In this document: positions 1 to 13,600 of the stretch, piece after piece
Layout: every line of letters starts with the position of its first letter
Position numbering within the stretch: position 1 is the stretch's first letter
Assembly (NCBI GenBank): GCA_963691815.1
Contig: OY829667.1
Coordinates: forward strand, 17,912,563 to 17,976,562
DNA: 64,000 nucleotides
Origin: Echiichthys vipera
Lineage: Eukaryota; Chordata; Actinopteri; Perciformes; Trachinidae
Direction: 5' to 3'
The notes under the pieces: generated by a model
The model's input: the letters and a program-made list of their open reading frames with translations, nothing else
The model's database searches: none
What the model was told of the DNA's origin: nothing
Position numbers and translations under genes: made by a program

Positions 1-1539
1 GTGCCCATTGCCATCAACCGGATGCCCTTTCTTACACGCGGGGGCCATGGTAAGATTATCTGTTTCTCCTTTCATATAATCTATAACTGATTTCATATTG
101 ATTGACCAGTTATGTTGAACTCCATGCCAAAGTACAGATGCAAGTTTGACTTAGCGGAATGACATGGACTTGATGGGTCAATGGGAGTTAATTTTCTCCA
201 AGGGGTTGATTTGTGGTGGCAATGAGCTCTAAGTTGAGTACATAAGCCCCATCAATTGGTTCATCCATCTATTGATCTCTGTCGTTTCTAGAAAGACTGA
301 GAAGAGCCATGCCTGGGCAACTAACCTCACTGCCTCAGCTCCCCATAGGCCAATGTCTTGATTCATGCCTCGAATTGGCAGATGATGTTTCCAGAGGCTG
401 TTCTCTTCTGGGCTTTTTGCGGCACATTTGCAGCCAGCTGGGTCTTGCCACTTGCCTTTTAAGCTCAGCAGCCATCTTGGGTCTAGTGATGTATTGAACT
501 GCGCCCAATTTAAATTCATGTAATCACCACCCATAGTAATTGTTAATGCATGATGGCAGCCGCTAAAAGAGAATGGCCTTAACTGGTTGTTGAGATGCTA
601 AATCTCACATGCTATGTGTCACGGTACATTGTGTATGCAGAAAAATCCATTGATAATTGCCTGCGCACTTCTTATTTTGTCCTACTTTCTACAGTATATG
701 TCTTTGGCTCAGTGCTCTGTGGTGCATCAGTTACTGTGCCGTTCTTAGCCTAAGCTGTCAGGGACAAGGCAGAGTTTCACTCTGATGATTCCTTTGATGT
801 TCCCCAAACCAAGCTTTTTCCACTGCAATTTTTCTTCTTCCTTTTTCTCTGTGCCCTTGCATCTTTTCGACACCCTGGACATGCATTACTTGGACAGACA
901 ATATTAATAGCATTTATTGTTTCCTCAGCATGTTCATGTTGTTCCATTTGCATCCATTAAGCGTTTCTCCAACAAGCACCATTTCTGTTCGTCTGTATGT
1001 CTGTCTGTCTCACTCTACTTCCTCCTCTCTCTCTTTTCTTGATATACCTGTAATCTGCATCAATCAATCCGCTGTCAGATGGGAAGAGGAGCCTCACGTA
1101 GCCCTTTGCAGTCGATTGGCCATAGTAAGCCTCTATAGACATTTTCAGCACACAACCTTGTCCCAAGTGCTCAGTACTGCACTGGATTTATGGCTATCCA
1201 TATTATCCTCCCAGCCCACAACACACTCATAGTCCTCACAGTCAAAGTGTGACAGAGCACACAAATGAGGACTAACCTGTGTCATAGAGGACATATCCAG
1301 GGATGTTCTTATTGTCTTGTCAATGACAAAACAATTACGTAACCTTTTAATGGTGTTTATTGGGGGTGTAAAGGTTAACCAAATGCTAGGATTGATTTGT
1401 CTTGTGATTCTGAGGTCAAACTTCAGTGTGAAATACAATATTTATATTATTATCATATTGGATTTGATCAATAAACAAATAAGATAAAAAAGAATAAAGA
1501 AACAACCCAATTAAATAGTCAGAAAGGTTTTTCTTATCA
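1..1539. other. No gene seen
   Basis: Ordinary AT-rich sequence. The open frames here are at most about 100 codons, overlap one another on both strands and show no recognisable domain. I see no splice-flanked exon, RNA gene or clear repeat. Confidence 0.6.
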
Positions 1540-2448
1540 TACACTTAAAAAAAGTATAACCTTGCTCAAACTAAAAAAAAATGATGTCCAGATATCACAT
1601 ATAAAACCTTTGACTTCACATAATCTAAATTGAGTAAATTATTTTCTTAACATTTTAGTTATTGAACCAAACTAAGAAATTGAAATTGAACCAACCTAAT
1701 GTATTCACTTTTAACTGAATTAACATGAATTATGTTTTGCATTGACACAAGTTAATTAATTTACATGAATCCAAACTATATTTTTCACATTTTATTTGAC
1801 TTCAAAAATAATTTGTTTCCCACCTTATAAGCTCTATAAAAAAAGAAACTTGACCAACAGATTACATTACATGTGTTTATTAATCATTAACATATGAACC
1901 ATATGCGACATATTAACATTAGGCAATCGTTCTTCATTTGTTTTAATCTAAGAGATGGCAGATATATCTGAGTAACCCTGGCTAGCCACTGCCAAAGCTA
2001 GTTAACTAGCCAGCTTAAATTGGGTTATTCTTTGCAATTTTGAGGACACAAAGCACTACAACTTTAATTATCAGTAACTTCTTTGCTACTTACGTTTATT
2101 TTTTGACAAAATCCACCCAGGACATAAATGATATCCACAATGTCAAGCATGCCCAGAGAGAGCTACGGGACTTAACATGTGCTCTGACTGTGCAGTGTGC
2201 AATGTGCATGCGCAATTCACATTTGACTCAAACCAAATATTTTATCTGCAGGTCATGAAGAAAAAAAAAAAATTTGAGAGAAATCTAACACTTTGTTTTG
2301 GATGTATATTTATTTCAGTATAAATCACATTTAATGTCTCAAAATGCAGAAGAAAATTAGTTTCATAATCAAATCAATAATTGAATTTGTTTTAAAGGGC
2401 AATTATTAGTTTGAATGAAAAACTGCCTGTTACACTTATTTCAGTGTA
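1540..2448. mobile_element. Possible AT-rich DNA transposon with terminal inverted repeats
   Basis: The left end (TACACT followed by an A-run and GTATAAC) matches the reverse complement of the right end (TACACT, GAAATAAG, TGTAAC) over about 20 bases with a few mismatches and one gap. The interior is very AT-rich and has no transposase reading frame, which would fit a non-autonomous element. I could not find a convincing target-site duplication. Chance pairing of AT-rich ends is a real alternative. Confidence 0.3.
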
Positions 2449-2695
2449 CAACAATAATACTACTGGCGAACGGTATTTTTGTTCCAGTAAAAACATAGCC
2501 CATGGATTAAAGAATAACGAATACATGAATGATTAAGTAGGATACATTGCACGGCCTTATTGTATGAGTAGCCATCCAACTTTGTCTAGCGCCTGAAGAT
2601 GATTTTAAAATGTGCATTGTAGTGTACTGTAAAGTGTTCATTACATAAAACACATAAATAAGAAAGGTGGCTAAATATATTTTCTTTTTGGTTTT

Positions 2696-3032
2696 GTCGC
2701 CTCACAGCGAGAAGGTTCCAGGTTCGCATCCCGGCCTGGGCCTTTCTGTGTGGAGTTTGCATGTTCTCCCCGTGTCTGCGTGGGTTTTCTCCGGGTTCTC
2801 CGGTTTCCTCCCACAATCAAAAGACATGCACGTGTTAAGTTAATTGATGACTCTAAAATTGCCCGTAGGTGTGAATGGTTGTCTGTCTCTGTTCGTCTCC
2901 ATGTGCCCTGCGATAGACTGGCGTCCTGTCCAGGGTGTACCCCGCCTCACGCCCGATATCAGCTGGGATCGGCTCCAGCACCTCCCGCGACCCCGACCCC
3001 GGGATAAGCGGTTGAAGATGAAAAAGAGATGA
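2696..3032 (+). repeat. Common teleost interspersed repeat with tRNA-like head (SINE-like)
   Basis: The sequence opens with GCCTCACAGCGAGAAGGTTC and a B-box-like GGTTCGCATCC (about 2720-2730). It then carries the very recognisable body shared by many fish repeats (GTGGAGTTTGCATGTTCTCC, then GTCTGCGTGGGTTTTCTCCG) and ends with GATAAGCGGTTGAAGATGAA plus a degenerate GATG-like tail. The A-box half of the tRNA-like head is missing, so this copy is 5'-truncated. An 85-codon open frame across it (2750-3007) is not a gene. The family name was not verified. Recognition rests on recall of the repeat's conserved phrases. Confidence 0.7.
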
Positions 3033-3035
3033 AGA

Positions 3036-4234
3036 AATTAGTTGACTGTAACTTTGGGTACTGGTGGTAATTTACTCGAACCAAAGTTTCTCTATACTAT
3101 TATTTACTGATTATGATTTAATGTGCTCTACAGTCTAAATTGAGTCTGAAAATCACTAACAACAACTCAGATCAGTTTGTTAGCACCTCCTACTCGTCTG
3201 GCTGTGATTACTACATATAGTATATAATGTGGACACACAGCAATCATCAGTCCCATCTCTATTTTAATAATTAAGTATGAATAATTTTGTTTTTCACACA
3301 AGTTGTTCAACGACAGTATTCCACCTGATGAACACCTTTTATGTTATTATAAAGTAAACTCCTGACAGCTAGTTAATCAGAGAGAAACACTGAATAGTGG
3401 CACATAGGCAGTTTTTTTTATCTTCTAAAATGGAAGCTCAAACTGGTGTTCTCTTTTCATTGCCACTTTTTTAGTTTCCTGCTTTCTCTTCCGTCTAGCT
3501 TGGATAATTGGATTGCACCTCTCACATCTTGAGTTTCTATGCTATTTAAATTAACATAATTAACATGAAATGTTGTCTTTCTCTCTGTGGATTTATGGCT
3601 GTCAGAAGATATTGGCCTGCTAGAGAAATGGTATGTTTGCCGTGTAAAAAGAAAAAGACTACATTTATCTAACAAACTTAGAGCTCAAGCTAGGGCTGGG
3701 ACGTCACTCCGCACTCTACAGGCCTGCCGCCCGCCCATCTTCTGTTTGTGTTCACATGCTGTGAGTTTGACAGTCATGCATAAAGAAGTACAGGTTGACT
3801 GGAAAAGGAGCAAAGTAAAAACAAGATGGAGAATTGTTTGGTTGGTTGGTTGGCTGTATTTGCTGTTCTTTTTTTCCCTGGCAGAATGTAGCAGTAACTA
3901 ATGTACGCCTACACAGCGAACACTGCTGTTTCTCATTCGGTTTGTGTTGTTTTTAATAGCATCCAGCATTTTCATTATCTACTATAAGACAGTACACGCA
4001 CATTAAAACGCTGCTCTTATGTGCGGAGTCAGCTTCAATCGCATCATAAATACTTCCATTAAAGCCAGAAATATCAAGTCCTTGTCTGAAATACCACCTC
4101 TCCATGTATTGCCAACCAAGTGGCACAGCTTATTACCAACACTTAAACCCCACTCAGTGATGAGAGCCCACTTGCTTCAAAGCCTTTTCAGTAGACAGTT
4201 TCTCAACTGGTTGTCATTGTTATAACACTGTAGT
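3036..4234. other. No gene seen
   Basis: Unique-looking, moderately AT-rich sequence. It contains a short GGTT run near 3838-3852 and a small GC-rich patch at 3690-3740. No supported coding or RNA feature. Confidence 0.6.
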
Positions 4235-4620
4235 AGAGCATAAGCCTGTGAATGTTCTCATTTGTCCAGGTCATCCTTATCCCCAAAGCAATTTCAGTCA
4301 AAAGCAACTGGACTTGGTTATTTGTCTAGGAAGATGTTTCACCTCTCATCCAAGAGGCTTCATCAGGTCATGTACGCATCTGACCAGGCTGGGAATGGTC
4401 CAACTAACTGGTGTGGAGAGCCAGGTATTTAACCTCTCACAAGGTCGATGATGTTACTGGAACCCTTTGTGCTCCAAGTGCCAACGACCGTCGTTAGAGT
4501 GACAGTTGCCGGGAAGTTGGTTTCAACTTTGCTAGTGCTCTATTGAGTCTTAACGACAGTCGTTGGAGTCACGGGTGGCCATTTCTGAACAGTTGTTCTT
4601 TGAGGTTAGATTGTTGAATC
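4235..4620 (-). repeat. Fish interspersed repeat, class uncertain
   Basis: On the minus strand the sequence includes CTTGGATGAGAGGTGAAAC followed by CAAGTCCAGTTGCTTTTGAC, two phrases I recognise from a high-copy teleost repeat. Around 4480-4575 there are two short related pieces with CGACNGTCGTT cores, giving local inverted symmetry. No protein domain is visible. The repeat may be the 3' or untranslated part of a larger retroelement. A Penelope-like origin is a guess only. Confidence 0.5.
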
Positions 4621-7600
4621 TCCTGGGAATCTCTACCACAAACAAACATATAAACACACTACCACCACCTTGGTCACGCCTCATGTTAGCGCCAAAACCT
4701 CAGAAACCCCTTCAATTGCCTGTGCAGTATGCTAAGCAAGCTGTACTGTCTGCTAGTAAGGAAGGCATCTAGCATCCATTAAGCTGTCACTGTGGCCCTG
4801 AACCCACCGCTGGGTTTTAGCATATCAGGTCTATGAGATTCAAGGCTCAGGCCTTATCTCCTGCTCTCTTCCCACAGTGTCATTATTATGCTACATCTAT
4901 CTCGATGAGCTCCTGCAGGGCCATGTTGCACTCACTTGCTGGCACACACCCACCCAGGTATAAATACTGTACATACATGCAACACAGCCTATATAATGAT
5001 CACAACATGAAGACATGTATTTTTGTATTTCCTATTAATATGAAAATGTATTGTACCTACATTTTGCATGTATGCCATATGGCAATCAAATGTGGCCAGT
5101 TTGTGTGTAGGTCGAACCATATTAGATGACTTGTTGCCATGACGTGTATTCTTTATGCCTTGTGCCAACATGACTCCATGTCTTTAAAGTGATAAAGTAA
5201 ACAACAGGGGACACAGCCTGGGATCAACCATTTGCAACTGATTAAAGAGCTCCATTGTTACCATCATCTGCTGTAATGGATGAAGAGCCGTCCGATTCAG
5301 AGGGTCTTTTCTTTTAGTGCGAGTCACCAGTTGCAGCCTTCTATATGTAAATTAGTTCATTACTATCTATTTAGGCGCAGCAGAGCCTCACCCACATTGC
5401 TCTGATTACAGCCAATTGGGAAATTTTGTTTACATGTGTGATCATCACTCTTTCGCACCAGTGGCACGGCCTCGGTTTTGTTGGTGTCTGGCTTCATCGG
5501 TTGCTCATCTATCAACACATCTGTGTTTGCAAACACAACACACCTATGCACACTTTTCATGACCCTGGATTGAGACAGAGAAAGGAAATGTTTGCTATGC
5601 AAGGTAATCCACACCTGAACACCCCACTGCATAGAGCTAAAGGGATTAAAAAGCTAATTGTGATTCAGGCTGTCTTTGATGTTAGAGATGGAGAGCTTCC
5701 AAGAGATTTGACTGCTGGATGGATCACTTTGTCCTTGGCGGTGGACGGAATATATCCACCAGGTGGTTCCAGGAGAGAGCGTAGTGTTTGTATATATGTT
5801 CGTGCATGTGTCTTCTAAATCGCACACGTTTAATTATAATAGAAATGCTCTCAAGGTTGAAACGTCTTCCTCAGTTGCTAAGGCTGAATTTCAATAATCA
5901 TCCACTTTAATCACCTCTTGCCCTGCCTATCATAATTGGTCACTTAGGAAACTAAGGACTGACTCAACTCCAGACTTGTTTCAACTCCAGGCCTCTTTGT
6001 GGTAATAGGCAGGAAACAGAAAGTTGATCTCGATAACCTCAATTCAAACCATCAATTAATTTAAGATTCAGACAAGGCCATAATTAGAGCAGCATACATA
6101 TCCCCTTGGTCCGATTTCAGCTTTACTTGTGGTTTGTGTGTGTTTGTGTGAGAAGCTTTTGTGCATCACACCACTTTTTTCTTTTATGTTCAAACTTGCA
6201 GCCTGACCAAAGGAAATCACATCCATTGTTATCTCTACAGCAAAGCTTAGTTTACACAACTGCTGCATATATACTGCTGTGTTTATATATATACATATGC
6301 TGTCATATTTAAAATGTGGATTGCATCAACAAAATGAACATTAAAAACAGAAAAAATAAAGGCCACTCTAAATTGATTCATTGCAATTAGAATGTTTTGT
6401 GATATATAAATGCAATGAAATACAAGTCATTGACAGCCATCTTAAATGATGGCTGAAGTGGTACACACAACATTGAATTAAACTGTGAAATAACCTGCAG
6501 GTAAACGGCCTTTTCTTTCAGTTGCTAAATAATAAATTAATTTCCCTATTGTCATCGCTGGCATGGTTTTCTTTACCTTTTTAACTTTAACACATATACA
6601 GTAATTACCAAACCAATTAATTCCAGTGTCAGTGTTGGTTATGAAACACTCTATTTTCTCTCCATTCTCATCTTTGTTGTCTTAGTTTCCTCTCAAGACA
6701 CTTCAGTGTCAGTCCATATTATCTTCTAGACCAAATCGTTGTTTAAGCTTTTTTTTCTACCTCTGTCTCTTTTTGCATTATCTCTCGTGGAACCTTGATT
6801 TCTGAGTGCACTGACTCACTTCCTACGGGAGAACAGTCGTTGTTTGTAGTGCTCTGTGCGTTGTTGTTTGCTTTGCCTCACTGCACATGCATACTGATGA
6901 GGTCAGCTGCTGCCTACACCCATCCGTCCGCCCTATCCTGAACAAAAAGCCACTAGCCCTCTCAGTCCTGAGGGCAAAGCACCATCTTTGCTGTAAACCG
7001 CCCAGCGTGTGACCCTCTCTTCTCAAGTCTTGTCCTTTTCTTTCACCAATGGCCTATATCACTGGTTACTGTGCTAATAGCAAGCTGCTATGTTTGATAA
7101 TCACCACTTTATCTCTGGGCTGCAGGGGGAGGTCAGGTGCAATGTGTGTGTGTGTACATCTGTGTGTGTGTAGGGATTGAGGGGGAGAGATGTTGAGCGC
7201 TCTCCTTTGAGAGTCAAGTCACAACCCCTCTCTTTCAGAGAACGCCATTAGTATTCATTATTCTCCCTCTACACAGAATCCAAGACGTGCAACCACATGC
7301 ACGGGCACGCACATCATGATGAGAAACCGAAAGGACGCCTCAGGTGTTCTGGCCAGTTAAGATAAGCTTGCTGGTTTGACATTTTCTGTCCTGCCCTCAC
7401 ACCCCAACCCCTTTTTACACCTGAGCATTTGTGGTGCTGTGAAAGGGGATCTACAGTGTGTAAGTGTTCTTGGCGAGACTCTTCCAAAAAGCTGCCAAGA
7501 CCCAAAATGGAGCGAGAGTGTCATCAGTTAGTTCAGATATTTTTGATTGTTGGTCCCACCATTGTGGGAGTAAGTTAAACAGCATTTACTTTTCAAGAAC

Positions 7601-10600
7601 ATCGTTGTCTCTTGCTTGGTACTTGGTTTGAGGTCGGTGCATTTTTGATAGTTTATGAAGTGCATTGCAGGAAAGTGGGCGCATCAAGCAGCTCTCAGCA
7701 GCAGTTTGAATCCACATTCCTGTTTTCTGATACCACAAACACACTTCAGTTGTACCCTCAAAATTCACGCAACTTAATTTGTGTATATGCTGACTGGCAT
7801 AAAAGTGTCTCTTTAGTGGATGCCTTGCTTTCCTGCATGTGTATTTGGACTTCTTTGGCACCTCAAAGCCAAAGATTGTAGTGGGCCTTATGGGCTTATT
7901 GTCCTATTGTTTTGGCTATAGTTGCTTGCTGCAGAACCGCAGCCTCTGATTGTTACTGAAGTGTACTATCAACACACCAACAAGCAGCAAGCCTGCTGTT
8001 GGTTGAACAGTCAAAACGACATTCAATAGGCCAATTCATCAAAGTTGTCTTAAAAGTTTAGGTAGATTTGAACTAAACATGTACTGTAAGACTGCAAAAA
8101 CTATGTCATGATAGGTAAGATTTTAGTCATGTTGTTTCTAGCGACCTCTTTGGCAGCACGATGTAATAACAGGCGTTCCTGTTCTTTCAGAGCCTCCACC
8201 TTGTCAAGTTCACAGTCACTATGTGTGTTGACTTATTTTTATTTATAATTTTTTTGCTCTTTTGCAAACTTTATTGACACACATTCCCCTCTCTACTTCT
8301 GGTCCATCCCCTATCTGTCCCCCTCTTAAATCCATATGCGCACACATGTTCCTATTACACTTCTGCCCTTACTATCAGCCTGACTCAGAAGTTGGAAGTT
8401 TCCGCTTACCGATAACAAGCATTGACGAGTTCCAACCAACCACTGTCAGCAGCATCACTAAAATGGGAGCTTATTTACATCTAGAGAGGGAATGTCTCCA
8501 CAGACACACAGATTGTAATACTCGGCAAAAAGGTGACAAGTGCTCATTAGTGAGTCATATGATCAATCACCATTGTTTTAACTCACTCTTTGATAGATAG
8601 TAACTGAACAGACAATTAACTAGATTAAAGTTTTAAGGAGTACAACTTTAAATAGAAGATAGGAAATCCCTACTAAATAAATAAATTGCTTTATGCATAT
8701 GTCAATAAGTTTAACAGTGAAAAGTTAATCAGGAAACATTATAAAAACAATCCTAATATGTTGTGTTAGTGAAATAACAATCGAGATAATAAAAACTTGC
8801 CTTTTGTAGAAATGGTATCTATCCTACTGAAAATCCTCAGTCAAGTTATAATTTCACTGGTTCTGGCAATTAGTCTTCAGTCGAAGCTCATAAAATGCAA
8901 ACGCTGATGTGTTTTTGACTTTTCATCTCTAGTGCTTTAATTTGCTTTCTTGTGTAATGAAATAACCATTTTCATTTGCTTAAGGGTGTCTTCAATTCCA
9001 CATCCTTCTATTAGTGTGAGATAGAGCTCACTCTTGTTAGGATGAAATAAAGCTCAAAATAGTTTGACATACACCAGTATGAGGATCACCTCTGCAATCT
9101 TCCTACATGCAGCTAGCTGGCTCATAAGCACATCTTCCTGGCTTGCCAGTGAAATTGATTTGCCCTGTCTTGCTCGCACGTGTTTTGGCGCCGACACGAA
9201 ATAAGGTGTCATGAACAAGCCGCGGAGACCAGATAAACGCGTTCCACCCAACACAGCCATTCGTAGTTTTTCTATTAAAAAGGACAAGGAGTGAAGAGAG
9301 GAAAAGATGGCACTGTGCCTGGCTGAGGTGCTGAGGACCGTCTACTGTGATTAATTCCCCTCCAAAGGAAGAGAAGCCATGCACCAATCCATGTCACAAA
9401 CTAACGGCCATGAATGGGAATGGTTTTCAAGCTGTTATTGTTTGCAAGAATAGTGGTAATGACATAGTACATTTTTCTCATGAAATGCATTTTAAAATGA
9501 ATTCCAGCCTTCAGCAGCAGCAGCAGGTGCAGCTGAATCACAGTTGCTCCTGGGTTTTCACAATAAACTGTTTCCTGCTTGAGATTTAGCTGTGTGAAAA
9601 TGTGTTAAAAGTTGTCATTTAGCTCAGGGGCGGTGACATGATTACACTGTAGTGTGTGGTAGGGATGGTCTCTTATTCCCACCCACCTTTCCTGCAGCAG
9701 CACATGAAAGCACCACAGGCATATCAGTGGGAGTGCATCACGGCGTGGGTAACGCCTTGGCTTTGTAGATGGCAGAGACGGGGGGCCCAGATCTTCAGAG
9801 GGTGCGCTGATGTAAGCGTTCTTTAATTATTTAGCTGTCAGATATTAAAGCGGTGCAACTTGGGTGCCCGCACTAAGGATTTGAGTCTCCACTGGGAGTG
9901 CTCGCCATTAATAAACAAAATGGCTTGTATTATGCATGGCTGATGTTTTGAAAAACTGCCACCTCTGCCACTCCACCCAACCCGAAGGAGTTTTAGGAGG
10001 CGGAGGAAAATGCTTTCATCAGCTTTGCAACTATGTGGATGAACCGCCCCACCCCTAACCCCATACAGCTAACATTTCCCACATACAACCTCAGATTTCA
10101 AAGGGCTGTTTCCAGATGAAGCTTTCCAGGAACTAATAGGTTAAAATATTACCAAATATTTGATCATGCTGTACATTCTTCAGATATTTTCAGAAAAACA
10201 GGTACAAGACTTTTTGTGAGGCAGAGCTAAGGGACATGAAGCTTATGAACTCAGCCTGTTTATTAGATACAGCTCTGAGGCATGCACATAAATGTGTTTT
10301 CCGTGCACTTTGCATCAATATTTATGAAACATCATATTATTAACATTGTAAAATATATATGCAAAATATCATTGTGAGCATGGTTTGCTAGCATATTAAG
10401 TTTAGAATCACCTGCCACAAAAATGTTGTTTGTGTTCCAAAACGGTGGCTGATATTTTTGAAAGTTCCTTCATGCTTTAAGATTGTAAAAAGCATCAAAA
10501 TGTGTGAAGATTTAAATTGGAATATTAAATGGGAACAGGTTCCTGTTTCAATGTCTAATGCACAATAATGTAGCCTATATAAACTGGAATGAACAGGTGT

Positions 10601-13600
10601 GTGCTTTTTTTATCTAACGCTATCCTTAAAACTTCACAATATAAATAGGGTAGTCTAGTGTTAGCGCCATTAGAAGATCAACTCAACATACTATGGAATG
10701 ACAAATTGACTTTTTATACCTCAATCTAACCACTGAATAGACTACAGAGGGCTGTGTGGATCTGAATACTGGATATATAACCTGTTGCTTCTGAGAAAAG
10801 AGACAGGGCACAGTAAAGGGTCTACAGTAAATCTGGCAAAGCACAATGGAGGAGATGATTTAGAAACCCCATTATGTTTGATCTAAGAATCTTGCAAAGG
10901 CAATCAGAGAACATGTCCAGCAGCTGCAGATAAGCATTTTGGCTTCTGCTCTCCGTACCTTAACTCACCTGAATAATTTCTAGTAGTTGTTAGCGCATGT
11001 TTAGGAATTCGGAAGGTATCCCTAGGTGTTTTTACAAAAATCTATTAAAGCAGATATCTTCAGAAAGACTCCATCCACTCTATTAAATTCAGTGTTCATA
11101 CCTTATTAATTTGAGCCGCGATAACAATATTCTTGGTCTCGTTTCTCCCCACCTATGGTGAACACAGTATGGATCATTAAACATTCATCTATAGAGCTAG
11201 CTTTGCTCAGCTGCTCTCCCAATTGGCTCCATCCTACATTTTATTGTATTAAAAAAAGACTCTCCATGGGTGTATTGTCTTCAAATATTTAAATGTAATT
11301 TCCTTGACTGAGAGTACTCACAGTAAGCAGGATGTCAACAGGGGTTTCCTTGTCAGCTTTTGTTTGTTCCGTCTGGTTGACAGAGGAAGAAACCCATGGG
11401 ACAGGGCTCTGGATTGGCTAGGTTTGTTTTATACCCATGTTTTTTTTTTTTACTGCAGTCCTTTGAGACCACTGATTTCTTGGCTTAATTATTCCTTGTA
11501 GCTGCACTGTGTTATGGAGGTGCAAATATACTGAGGCAAAACGAGGCAAAAAATGCTTCAACAGAGGTGTGTATTTTCACTGCTCGTGATATTAATATGT
11601 TAAGACATGAAATTGAAGGTTTACTGAAGAAGCTTGACAGACAGTAACCTCCTGCTGCGTCTCTGCATACACCGCATCACATAAATACACTTGTACACAT
11701 GCACACACCCACACATGTTCTACCAGCAGAAGGTAACTTTGCAGAGTTCAAGTGAACTTCAAAGATCTCTGCATCTTCATTTGACACATCTGTGTCAGGG
11801 CTCTGATGACAGACAGACCCAGCATCCATCACCATCATTTCCCCCTGCCACTACCAGTTATGTGCCCCACAAGTCATCCCCGCATGCAGCTTCCATATCA
11901 GTGAAAGATGGAGGGGAACATGAGATATCAGGCGGAAATGAGGAAGAATGGTGGATAGAGTGGAGAATAAAAGAGTAGGGAAAAGAAGGAGAACTTGCAC
12001 AGTAGGGGAGGCAAAGGAAGGTTGAGAGTGAGAGAGAAAACTGCAGAGAGAGATAGAGTCTTGCTACGGTGTGTTTGAAACCCTAACTCATCTTCTTGCA
12101 CACATCATCTTGCCTTGACATACTTAAATCTCCTCCCCAGGGCCTTTGGGGGGCTGTAGAGATGAACCCAGGCACTACTAGAGCATAACCAGAGATAGGC
12201 GAACCCCCGCTACTTTCCACTCTGCTCCACTCTCTGCACCGCTGCCATCTTATCCCAACCCATCAGTCATTTCACTGCGGAAATAGGTTATTCAGAAGTG
12301 CGCCCAGGTGACGATGCCATTTGGGGCTATCCAAAGCCACGCTTAACTTCACAGTTCTGGGCCACAGGGCCATAAACCTTTTGCTTTCTGAGACGACTTG
12401 TTCGTCTGCCCATGACCAGATTGAAATGTGCGTTGACATTTTTCCTTTTAATCACTTACCACTCTCTTACACATGTGATGGAAAAGGCCCCAACTAAAGA
12501 AGAGCACCTAAGATAATACCAAAAAGATCATTTTTTTAGCCAAATAGGTAATGCCTTGAGACGATTCACTGTGTTGCATTAGTATTAGCATAGGGTTGTC
12601 ATTGCATAATCAAACTGCTACAGAAGATCCTATTGGTCTTATGTTGGATGTGGATCAGGTGCGGTGAGTTCCCTCATGGGATGGCGAAACACAACAGGTC
12701 AACATCTACTCAAAGCGGGTCAAGTGAAAGCGATAACTAAAATTGGCCATAAACTAGATTGATTGCAGTGGAGAACAGTGCAGGCAGAGCATCCCTAATG
12801 GTAGTGGGGCAGCGAAGGCCTATCCAGCATCATCCTGAATTTACAGAGAGAGTGGAGTCTATAATCTGTCTGCGACAATAACTGTTATGTGGGGGCCTTT
12901 ATCTGCCAAAGGGGAAACCAGGAGGCTTATCTCATGGCCTGTATGTAAGGCAAATCACTGAGTCACCCATCCTCTACAAGCTTCACCCTATTCTCCACTT
13001 ACCAGCTAATGTTTCCTCCTTGGGCAGATTATTGACTGTCAATGGCAGGGCATGTGGGTGAGCTAAGAGATTCACTCTGGCAAAAAATATGGAAATGGAT
13101 TGTTTTCCCAGAATCTTCCATTTGAAACTGCACAGCTAAGTGTAGAATGTCTTCCTGAAAGATTATAACAGGGATAAACATGACTTCTCAACTGCTTATT
13201 TGTTTATGCTGGAGAATTAAATGGCCCCATAGCCACATAAATTTAAACTGGCATTGAACACTATTCGTAAATACTGAAAATTCACAGTTAATTTGACGCT
13301 CCAAAGTAATTTAGGCTACTTGAAATATTTTCAATTAAACTTGTGTATCTTGTTTCCTGAAACCTTGGAGCTCTCTTTAGCGGAGCTATCTTACTACATA
13401 TTCATCAGTCAGGATAATAGCTGTAACATAGACAAGCAGAATTACCCTTTTTAGCCTGGATAGAAGGCTAGGTTTACCCACAAACTGGGTTAGATTACAA
13501 CTAACTGTCATCATGAAACTATATCCTACAGGGACAAAGTATAAGTGTACTGTAAGTTGGCCTTGCATTGGTTATATTTTTAGTCACGCAGGCTCCTGTC

